Shown piece by piece: positions 33,623 through 41,053 of a stretch of DNA of 64,000 nucleotides; the stretch's first letter is position 1; each line of letters opens with the position of its first letter. The notes under the pieces are model-generated. The model was not told the DNA's origin. It made no database searches and saw only the letters and a program-made list of their open reading frames with translations. The DNA is taken from the NCBI GenBank assembly GCA_046327745.1, contig JAXLXV010000025.1:39746-103745 (forward strand). Reading direction: 5' to 3'. A program made the translations under genes and the position numbers. This DNA comes from JABAQJ01 sp046327745. Lineage in GTDB: Bacteria > Gemmatimonadota > Gemmatimonadetes > Gemmatimonadales > Gemmatimonadaceae.

Positions 33623-35422
33623 ATGCTCCCGCATAATCGCGCGCAGGTACTCGCCGTCCTCAGCTTGCTGGTTGCCTGCCAGTCGCCGGCACCGGAGACT
33701 CAGCGCGCGGCCTCCGCGACCACAGTGGCGACCTATGCCAGCACCTATTGGTACGAGGAGACGCTGCGCTACTTCCAGGTCTCCGCGGACGGCAAACGAG
33801 CGATCTACGGCTTCGGGCCCAGGGGACGCGTGGTGGACCTGGCGACGGGGGTGATTGATTCGGCCGCATGGGTCACGCCGTTAGGTAGCGTGCAGGCTGC
33901 AGCGTTCGATGCCAAAGGTGGCTTGGTGCGACTCGTGCCCACAAACCGCCCAGGGGCGCCGGCATGGGTTGCAGCAGACGGAACGCCGCTGACACTCGAT
34001 GCTGGCCAGCGTCCGCGTTGGTCGCGAGACGGCACCCGACTGGCCGCCTTTGCCCCCGGCGACTCGGCGCTGGTGCTGGTCACCCCGACGTCGCGGCGTA
34101 TAGCCTTGCCAGGTGCGGTGACAGGTGTGGAGTGGGAGCCGACGGGAGGTGCGTTGTTGGCGACGATCGTCCACGACGATGCCTCCACCACGTTGCTCCG
34201 TGTAGACACGCTGGGCGCCACGCGCACCGTGCGGGATCGCCTGGATGCGTCGCCCGCGTTCAACAACATCGGGATTGCCAGCGACGGCACGATCTATCTG
34301 GCGCTGGCCGGCGACTCCCTGCCGGCACTCACGGTCCGCCACGACCCCGAAGCGCCACATCGCGACTTGGACATCTACGCGCTATCGCCGACGGGGGACC
34401 AGCTGCATCGGGTGGGGGGTGAGGCTGACGACGACTTCGCGCCGACGGTCGTGGGCAACGCTTTGTATTGGACGCATAACGACCCGGGCGCCGAGGTCGT
34501 GGTGATGCCGCGGCAGGGGGGCGACCCCATGGCCGTGGCGGATCACGGCTTCCTCCCGCGATGGAGTCCAGACTCGCGTCAGATCGCATTTACGCGCGGG
34601 TACTTCCACATCGCCGACTATGGACTGGACATGGATGGCTGGGTGGTGGCACTCGACTCGGCTGGTAAGGCGACCGGAGCGCCGAAGGCGTGGATCACCG
34701 GCTTCGGCGAGGACATGGGTCCGGTTTGGTCGCCCGACGGCAAGTGGGTCGCGTATCACTCGCATCGTTCCGCGACCGCGGTTCCGCTCTACGGTTCCCC
34801 CGGCCGAACCGACGACCAGTGGCTGCAGCTGACGGCGGGTGGCCCAGAGATTCGGGTCACCGACTTCGGGTTCGAGGTCGGTCCCCCCACCTGGTCGCCC
34901 GACGGCCGCCAGCTGCTCTTTGACTCGTGGGTGCACGACGGTATCCCGCGGATGGCCGTGCCGTGGATCACCACGATCGACCCAGCAAGCGGAAAGACGT
35001 TAGGCTCGCGCCGCCTGCCGCTGCCGAAGGAGATCGTTGGCATCAACGGCGAAGTGTGGTCGCCCAAGGGCGATCGCATTGCCATGGTACAACGCATCGA
35101 TGATTCGCATCAGGCGTTATGGACCATCAAGCCAGATGGCGGCGGAGCGCGCAAGCTGACGACCTTCCGGGCGTTCACGATTGCCGGTGTCGACTGGTCG
35201 CACGACGGGTCTACGCTCCTGTATGCCGCAGTACCGGACGGCGAGCCGGACCACGACGCCCTCTTCGCGATCGATGCCAACGGGGGCACGCCGCATCAAT
35301 TGACGAACGTGAAGGAGAGCCTGCTGCATCCGCAGGAGTCTCCGGACGGGAAGTTGCTGGCCGCGTCCAGGCTACGGTGGCGCAAGTTGCTGCAGCGGGT
35401 TGATCTCCAGCCTGGGAGATAA
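33623..35422 (+). CDS. TolB-like WD40 beta-propeller lipoprotein
   Basis: A 599-residue protein from ATG 33623, giving a lipoprotein signal (SLLVACQ). It is built from TolB/PD40 repeats with the signature P-WSPDG: PRWSRDGTRL, PRWSPDSRQIAFTRG, PVWSPDGKWVAYHS, PTWSPDGRQLLFDSW, EVWSPKGDRIAMVQ, VDWSHDGSTLLYAA. There is no peptidase domain at the C terminus, unlike the S9 dipeptidyl peptidases that share this propeller. It is probably a binding or scaffold lipoprotein. It converges on the HAF-repeat lipoprotein gene, and its stop codon lies within a perfect hairpin. Confidence 0.85.
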   Translation: MLPHNRAQVLAVLSLLVACQSPAPETQRAASATTVATYASTYWYEETLRYFQVSADGKRAIYGFGPRGRVVDLATGVIDSAAWVTPLGSVQAAAFDAKGGLVRLVPTNRPGAPAWVAADGTPLTLDAGQRPRWSRDGTRLAAFAPGDSALVLVTPTSRRIALPGAVTGVEWEPTGGALLATIVHDDASTTLLRVDTLGATRTVRDRLDASPAFNNIGIASDGTIYLALAGDSLPALTVRHDPEAPHRDLDIYALSPTGDQLHRVGGEADDDFAPTVVGNALYWTHNDPGAEVVVMPRQGGDPMAVADHGFLPRWSPDSRQIAFTRGYFHIADYGLDMDGWVVALDSAGKATGAPKAWITGFGEDMGPVWSPDGKWVAYHSHRSATAVPLYGSPGRTDDQWLQLTAGGPEIRVTDFGFEVGPPTWSPDGRQLLFDSWVHDGIPRMAVPWITTIDPASGKTLGSRRLPLPKEIVGINGEVWSPKGDRIAMVQRIDDSHQALWTIKPDGGGARKLTTFRAFTIAGVDWSHDGSTLLYAAVPDGEPDHDALFAIDANGGTPHQLTNVKESLLHPQESPDGKLLAASRLRWRKLLQRVDLQPGR

Positions 35423-35432
35423 CGCCCAGGCT
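35409..35432. terminator. Bidirectional terminator enclosing a stop codon
   Basis: AGCCTGGG (35409-35416) and CCCAGGCT (35425-35432) form perfect 8-bp arms with an 8-nt loop that contains the TAA stop of the plus-strand gene. It sits in the 24-nt gap between convergent genes and can serve both. No T-run is present. Confidence 0.5.
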
Positions 35433-35446
35433 CAACACGCGCTGTG

Positions 35447-36565
35447 CTAATCGCAAACAAGCACCTGGTTGTTGTACCTGCGCCAGATAACGGGGAAGTC
35501 CTTATTGAGGCCAAGGATCCGCACCGAGCCGGCCACGACCCCGCAGGTGTTCACAGCGCCCGCCGTGCCCGTGGCCGCGCCATATGGTAAGGGCAGGTAC
35601 GTAAGCGAACCGGACTTCCAGGTATAGGGCAGGTTGTTCGCGGTGGTCCCCACGATCCGGCCAGCCGAGTTGATGCGCGGGCCATTTTCGATGCAGGTGT
35701 TGGCCGCCGACTGAACGCCGATCGGCACCGCTCCCAGGATGGGCACGAAGTTGACGACGTCCCATACCGTCGAGTTGGTCCCGGTGCTCCGTAAACCGAC
35801 GACAGAGCCCGCATTGTTCACGTCGGACCCACACGTGGGCGTGCCAAGCGTGGAGAAGGAATACGATGGGCCATTCAACTGCGTGTAGAAGGCACCGGTA
35901 TCGTAGGCGCCGCCGCCGAGGGGTTCGATGAACGTCCCAGCTGCGACGCCAGACGCGTTGAACCCGATCACGTAGCCTCCTCCGAAAGTCGGCAGCAGAC
36001 CAATCGTCCACGCACCGTTGACCTTTCGCCACTCGACCGGAATACCGAAGCCATTGTCGAGGAAGCCGGCGATTTCGGAGAAATTGTTGATGTCGTAGCC
36101 TCCACCGCCGTTGCCATGGTAACGGGGAAGTCGCGTCACCGTGCCGGAGGCCGATCGGAAGTACGCCGTATCCGCATTGAAGGGCACCTCTGCAGAGAAG
36201 GGGTGCCATGGCCCTGCCACCCAGCCGCTGACCTCGCCTCTCAGGTTGATTCCGCGCGCGGTGGAGCCCGACACGTTCGTGCCGAACGAGAGAATCGAGA
36301 AGAGTCCCCCTCGCCACATGAACGCGCGGGTGTTCGCGGGATTGAAGCCCGCGCGCACCGCGCCGACCACCACGTTGGAGTCATTGATGCCATACGAGCG
36401 ACCGAACTCGAAATTTCCACTGGGTTCAAGCAGCGTGATCTGCCATGTGGTCAACTGCACATTGGCATCCGGGCTCGCCGCCGCGAGCGAAGCCACTGGA
36501 GAAACGGTGTCTTGCCGGCAGGCGGCGAGCGCGGCACCGGTCAGCATCATGAAGAGTCGACGCAT
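35447..36565 (-). CDS. HAF-repeat lipoprotein
   Basis: A 372-residue protein from ATG 36565, which follows GGAGG by 7 nt; a longer frame upstream is not supported. The N terminus MRRLFMMLTGAALAAC is a lipoprotein signal. The body carries repeats of about 50 residues of the form GIND-NVVVG--NTRAFMWR, DINNFSEIAGFL, FNASGVAAGTF, DVNNAGSVVGL, INSAGRIVGTT and NTCGVVAGSV. These match the extracellular HAF-repeat family, thought to be propeller-like surface proteins without known activity. It ends with VIWRRYNNQVLVCD. Location is probably the outer envelope. Confidence 0.75.
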   Translation of the reverse strand: MRRLFMMLTGAALAACRQDTVSPVASLAAASPDANVQLTTWQITLLEPSGNFEFGRSYGINDSNVVVGAVRAGFNPANTRAFMWRGGLFSILSFGTNVSGSTARGINLRGEVSGWVAGPWHPFSAEVPFNADTAYFRSASGTVTRLPRYHGNGGGGYDINNFSEIAGFLDNGFGIPVEWRKVNGAWTIGLLPTFGGGYVIGFNASGVAAGTFIEPLGGGAYDTGAFYTQLNGPSYSFSTLGTPTCGSDVNNAGSVVGLRSTGTNSTVWDVVNFVPILGAVPIGVQSAANTCIENGPRINSAGRIVGTTANNLPYTWKSGSLTYLPLPYGAATGTAGAVNTCGVVAGSVRILGLNKDFPVIWRRYNNQVLVCD

Positions 36566-36749
36566 GAGTAGCCTCCGTTGGGTCGGCGGGAGCAGGGGGT
36601 TCCGATGAAGACCGTGTGAGGTGCACAATTCGCGCCTGACAATGGACACATTGGGCTCTCGTGCAAGATGCGAGATGGAGCGATCATATGGTGTCGAGCT
36701 CGACTGTGATCCACCCATGCCACGCCGGACCCCTTAGCCACTGGATTCC

Positions 36750-38174
36750 GTGTCATTGCGCCTTCAACGACTCATCGTCCTTCTGCTGGGGGTGCTCCTC
36801 AGTCAGTCGGTGGCCGCTCAGCGTCTGACGATCACGCACGCCACGGTGGTTGATGTGGCGGCGGGGACGCTGCAACGCGATGCCAACGTCGTCATTCTAG
36901 GGAATCGCATAACGAGCGTCTATTCTGCTGCAAGCGCACCGGCGCCAACTGGCCGCGTCGTGGACGCCAGCGGGATGTACCTCATCCCCGGCCTGTGGGA
37001 CATGCACACCCATGCCTATTTCGGATGGGATCGTGCCTTCGGCGACGACTATGTGATGCCGCTGTTCCTTGCCAACGGCGTCACCGGCATTCGGGACATG
37101 GGCAGTGACCTGGACGCGGTGCTGCGCGCTCGAACGGCGGTCGCCACGCATCGTCTCGTCGGCCCGCGCATGGTGGTGTCGGGTCCCATGCTCGATGGTC
37201 CGCAAGTGGCATTCGCCGCGTCCATTGCCATCACCACGCCCGACGACGGCCGGAAGGCGGTGCGCCGGCTCAAAGGCAGGGGAGTGGACTTCATCAAGAT
37301 CCAGTCCGGCGTTCCCCGCGCAGCGTACATGGCCATCGCCGATGAAGCGCGAACGCTAGGCATTGCCATCGAAGGGCACGTGCCAGATGCCATTCGCGCC
37401 TCCGAGGCGATCGACGCAGGTCAGCGATCGTTTGAGCACTTGATCGGCATCTTCGAGGCAAGCACGCCGGACGAGGACGACTTCCTGAAGCGGAAGTACG
37501 GCGCCGGGAAAGAGCCGGCGGTCAACAAAAGCTTGGCTGCATTCCTGAATCGGCATGATGCCACGCGCGAGGCCAACATCATCAGCCGCATCGCGCAACA
37601 GAAGGTGTGGCAGTGTCCCACGCTCTTCTGGGAGCGCGGACAGTGGCTGGTGGACGTCATCGACTTCACAAAAGACCCCGACCTCGCCTACACACCGAGA
37701 AGTTGGATCGACAAGAAGTACCCGTCGATGCGGACCGCGATCGCCGAGGGCATGGATGCGGATTCGCTGAGCGTGCGTCAGCGCTTTGTGGAGCACGAGT
37801 TGGAGATCGTGCGAAAGTTGCACGTGGCGGGGGTGCCATTTCTAGCGGGGACGGATACGCCCGCGGGGGTCGGTGTCACCCCGGGAATCAGCCTGCACCT
37901 GGAGCTGCAGCGCTTTGTCGCCGCGGGTTTCACGCCACTGGAGGCGTTGCAGACGGCGACGATTAACGCGGCGCGTTTCCTTGGACGTGAGCAGGACTAC
38001 GGGCAGGTGGCGAAGGGACGCGTCGCGGACCTCGTCCTATTGCGTGCGAATCCGCTCGAGGACATTGCCAACACCCGTGCAATCGCCGCGGTCGTATCGG
38101 ACGGGCGGTACTGGTCGGCGCCTGCCTTGGATTCGCTGCGCACGCGCATACGAGCCGTGGCGGCTCGGCGGTGA
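36750..38174 (+). CDS. Exported amidohydrolase (imidazolonepropionase-like)
   Basis: A 474-residue exported metal-dependent hydrolase beginning at GTG 36750, with a signal peptide ending SVAAQ. Metal-binding HTH at H86 and H88 lies in PGLWDMHTHAYF. A further KIQSGVPR segment carries the probable carboxylated-lysine position, followed by EGHVPDA and, near the end, LAGTDTPAG with the metal aspartate. The closing GQVAKGRVADLVLLRANPLEDI is diagnostic of the family. It shares motifs with the gene at 10410 but lacks that gene's N-terminal extension. The gluconokinase gene starts exactly at its stop codon, so they form an operon although the chemistry is unrelated. Confidence 0.88.
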   Translation: MSLRLQRLIVLLLGVLLSQSVAAQRLTITHATVVDVAAGTLQRDANVVILGNRITSVYSAASAPAPTGRVVDASGMYLIPGLWDMHTHAYFGWDRAFGDDYVMPLFLANGVTGIRDMGSDLDAVLRARTAVATHRLVGPRMVVSGPMLDGPQVAFAASIAITTPDDGRKAVRRLKGRGVDFIKIQSGVPRAAYMAIADEARTLGIAIEGHVPDAIRASEAIDAGQRSFEHLIGIFEASTPDEDDFLKRKYGAGKEPAVNKSLAAFLNRHDATREANIISRIAQQKVWQCPTLFWERGQWLVDVIDFTKDPDLAYTPRSWIDKKYPSMRTAIAEGMDADSLSVRQRFVEHELEIVRKLHVAGVPFLAGTDTPAGVGVTPGISLHLELQRFVAAGFTPLEALQTATINAARFLGREQDYGQVAKGRVADLVLLRANPLEDIANTRAIAAVVSDGRYWSAPALDSLRTRIRAVAARR

Positions 38175-38725
38175 TGCCGAACGCTTACACCGGTCGGTAC
38201 GTGGTCATGGGAGTCACCGGCGCCGGGAAGAGCCTCATCGGCGCCGCGCTGGCGCAGGCACTCGGTGTGTCCTTTGTCGATGGCGACGACTTGCATAGCG
38301 AGACAAACCGCCAACACATGGCGGCCGGGATTGCCCTCACGGATGCCGATCGCGCAGTATGGTTGCAGCTGATCGCCGACCGACTGCGCCAGGCTTCGCA
38401 TGCTGGCTTGGGGCTGGTGGTCGCGTGCTCCGCGCTCAAGGCCAGCTATCGCGACATCCTCCGTCAGTCGGCGCCGGCCGTCCAGTTCATCTACCTCAAG
38501 GGCACACCCGACGTCATCGCGCCACGCATGGCACAACGTACGGGGCACTTCATGCCGACCACGCTGTTGCCAAGCCAGTTCGCCACGCTGGAGGAACCCA
38601 CCTCGAATGAATCCGCCTGGGTGATCGACATCCGAGGAGCTCCAGAGGCGCTAGTGGCAGCCCTCGTGCAGCGCATTGACGATCAGGCGCGCCTGACGAA
38701 CCCGCGACCCAGCGAGCACTCGTGA
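38174..38725 (+). CDS. gntK: Gluconokinase
   Basis: A 183-residue cytoplasmic kinase that phosphorylates D-gluconate to 6-phosphogluconate for the pentose phosphate or Entner-Doudoroff route. ATG 38174 overlaps the preceding stop by one base (TGATG). The Walker A motif is GVTGAGKS (residues 13-20). Family motifs FVDGDDLHSETNRQHMAAGIALTDADR and VVACSALKASYRDILR are fully present, with YLKGTPDVIAPRMAQRTGHFMPTTLLPSQFATLEEP completing the GntK signature. The gluconate permease gene overlaps its 3' end by 4 nt, fixing the physiological role. Confidence 0.96.
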   Translation: MPNAYTGRYVVMGVTGAGKSLIGAALAQALGVSFVDGDDLHSETNRQHMAAGIALTDADRAVWLQLIADRLRQASHAGLGLVVACSALKASYRDILRQSAPAVQFIYLKGTPDVIAPRMAQRTGHFMPTTLLPSQFATLEEPTSNESAWVIDIRGAPEALVAALVQRIDDQARLTNPRPSEHS

Positions 38726-40068
38726 GCCCAGACGCACTGTTGTTGCTGTATGCCCTGACAGCGGTGGTCCTGCTCGTGGTCCTGATCGCAGTGGTCAAGT
38801 GGCATCCATTGGTGGCGTTGGTGCTGGTCGCGCTGGCTATGGGCATTGCAGCGGGCATGACGCCCGCCGCGGCGCTGAAGGCACTGCAGGACGGCGTCGG
38901 CGCCACCCTTGGACAGATCGCCTTAGTGGTGGGACTCGGCACCATGCTGGGCAAGATCATGGCGGAATCGGGGGCAGCCACCCGCATTGCCACCACACTC
39001 ATCGCCCGCTTCGGCGATCAACGCCTGCCTTGGGCCATGATGCTGGTGGGGTTCATCGTTGGGTTGCCGGTCTTCTTCCAGGTCGGATTCGTTCTGCTCA
39101 TCCCCCTGGTGTTTACCCTGACGAGACGTACGGGCGCATCATTGGTGGCCATCGGAATTCCGCTGGTGGCCGGGCTCTCTGTGGTGCACGGGATGGTTCC
39201 CCCGCATCCTGCAGCCATGCTCGCCGTCGAGGCGTATGGAGCAGACGTGGGGCGCACGATCGTCTATGCGATCCTGGTGGGCATTCCTACCGCGGCGCTG
39301 GCCGGGCCAATCTTTGGGCCGTGGATCGCTCGCCGCATAGTCCTCCCCGCGATCAATCCGATGGCGTCGCAGCTGGAAGGGGCAACGCCCTCCGAGCTGC
39401 CGAGTTTTGCGCGGAGCGTTGGGACCGTGACGATTCCGGTCGTGCTCATGTTGATGGCAAGTGCGGCGGACATCACACTGACGGCGGGCAGTACGATTCG
39501 TGCTGTGATCGACTTCGTGGGGTCACCAGTGGTCTCGCTTTTGGCAGCGTTGTTGGCATCGTTCTGGACGCTGGGGCGTCCGGCTCGAATGAATCGTGAC
39601 CAGCTGCTTCGTTTCACCAATGAGTGCTTGGCACCCACGGCCACGATCATCCTGGTGATCGGCGCGGGAGGCGGGTTCAATCGCGTGCTGGTGGAGAGTG
39701 GGGTGGGGCGTGCGATTTCGACTGTAGCGACCGCAGCCTCATTGTCACCGATCGTGCTGGCATGGATGGTTGCGGCATTGATCCGCGTGGCCACGGGGTC
39801 TGCGACGGTGGCCATGACCACGGCGGCGGGGATCGTCGCCCCCATTGCCGCGGCCACCCCCGGGACTCCGCCCGAGTTGTTGGTACTGGCGACGGGCGCT
39901 GGCTCGCTCGTGCTCTCGCACGTGAACGATTCCGGTTTCTGGTTGATTCGGGAGTTCTTCCAGATGAGTGTACCGCAGACCCTGCGAACGTGGACCGTCG
40001 CCGAGACGATCATTGGCGTGGCGGGACTGGCGGGGACTCTGTTGTTACAACTGGTGGTTCGTGGATGA
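38722..40068 (+). CDS. Gluconate:H+ symporter, GntP family
   Basis: A 448-residue inner-membrane permease starting at GTG 38722 inside the gntK stop. It has about 12-14 hydrophobic segments. GntP family motifs are visible: GLGTMLGKIMAESGAATRIATTL, GLPVFFQVGFVLLIPLVFTL, GMVPPHPAAMLAV, GAGGGFNRVLVESGVG, RVATGSATVAMTTAAGI and the C-terminal LSHVNDSGFWLIREFFQMS. It should import gluconate (or a related sugar acid) for the kinase encoded just upstream. The tight overlap suggests equimolar translation. Confidence 0.95.
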   Translation: MSPDALLLLYALTAVVLLVVLIAVVKWHPLVALVLVALAMGIAAGMTPAAALKALQDGVGATLGQIALVVGLGTMLGKIMAESGAATRIATTLIARFGDQRLPWAMMLVGFIVGLPVFFQVGFVLLIPLVFTLTRRTGASLVAIGIPLVAGLSVVHGMVPPHPAAMLAVEAYGADVGRTIVYAILVGIPTAALAGPIFGPWIARRIVLPAINPMASQLEGATPSELPSFARSVGTVTIPVVLMLMASAADITLTAGSTIRAVIDFVGSPVVSLLAALLASFWTLGRPARMNRDQLLRFTNECLAPTATIILVIGAGGGFNRVLVESGVGRAISTVATAASLSPIVLAWMVAALIRVATGSATVAMTTAAGIVAPIAAATPGTPPELLVLATGAGSLVLSHVNDSGFWLIREFFQMSVPQTLRTWTVAETIIGVAGLAGTLLLQLVVRG

Positions 40069-40132
40069 CGGTAGGTCGGCATTCGACAATCCGCGGCCCG
40101 TCGCCAGATCAAACCTAGAGATGGAGCATCAC

Positions 40133-40879
40133 ATGACGTGTGGAATCCCGAAGGCAATGGCAAGCGCGGCCTGCCTCATGTTGCTGAGCGCGTGTACGCC
40201 GGTACCGCCGCCCGTCGTCCAGCGCGCGACCGTGAGCGCCGACGGGTGGATAGACGCGACCGCAACATTGGACTCCGCGACCACACCCGTCTATGAAGGC
40301 GACGCTCCTATGCGCTTCTCCTTCCTGAAAGACATGCGTCGGGGCGACAACCTCACGCTGTCCGCGTTCAACATGGGAGCGCACAGTGGCACGCACGTGG
40401 ACGCGCCGATGCACTTTGTGGCCGGCGGCGCATCAATCGATCGCGTACCCCTGTCACCCATGATGGGAGCAGCGCGCGTCATCGACATCGCCGACAGCGT
40501 ACAGGCCATTGATGCCGCCGAACTCGCGAAGCACAGATGGCAGGGCGCGCCGCGCCTCCTGTTCCGCACACGAAGCTCGCTGCATGGATGGATGTCGTCG
40601 CCGGCGTTTCATCGCGACTTCGCCTACATCGCTGCCGATGCCGCGCAGTTGATGGCTGACTCGGGGGTAGTGCTGGTGGGAGTGGACTACATCTCGGCGG
40701 AGCAGTTCGGCGCGAAGGTGCCGCGGGCACACCAGGTGCTGTTGGGGAAGGGAATCCCGGTGGTGGAAGGGTTGCAGCTCACGGACGTACCCGCCGGCGA
40801 CTATGATCTAGTGATCCTGCCGCTCAAGGTGGCTGGCCACGAGGCGGCACCGGCGCGGGCGATCTTGCACCCACGCTAA
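40133..40879 (+). CDS. Cyclase-family (kynurenine formamidase-like) lipoprotein
   Basis: A 248-residue metal-dependent hydrolase of the cyclase family. ATG 40133 follows GGAG and gives a lipoprotein signal (MLLSACTP), so it is exported. The zinc motif H84-x3-H88-x-D90 (HSGTHVDAP) is intact, and the closing KVAGHEAAPARAILHPR matches the family C terminus. Known members hydrolyse N-formylkynurenine, isatin or cyclic esters; an exported one more likely acts on a lactone or cyclic amide. It lies 64 nt after the gluconate permease on the same strand, which makes lactone hydrolysis an attractive but unproven idea. A degraded copy of its 3' end lies at 46284. Confidence 0.85.
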   Translation: MTCGIPKAMASAACLMLLSACTPVPPPVVQRATVSADGWIDATATLDSATTPVYEGDAPMRFSFLKDMRRGDNLTLSAFNMGAHSGTHVDAPMHFVAGGASIDRVPLSPMMGAARVIDIADSVQAIDAAELAKHRWQGAPRLLFRTRSSLHGWMSSPAFHRDFAYIAADAAQLMADSGVVLVGVDYISAEQFGAKVPRAHQVLLGKGIPVVEGLQLTDVPAGDYDLVILPLKVAGHEAAPARAILHPR

Positions 40880-41053
40880 GGAGCCCTGCGCCGGTTCGGG
40901 CCTGCCCCGCCTTCGGGACGCCCAGCGAACGCATGTACACTTCCGCTGCCGCGTTTAACCCACGGACCGCGTCTCGGCCGCATCGCGGATAGCCAGTAGA
41001 CCGTAGGCCCGACCGCTAACGGATAGTCAAGGTTCGTCGGGACGGGCGATGTG

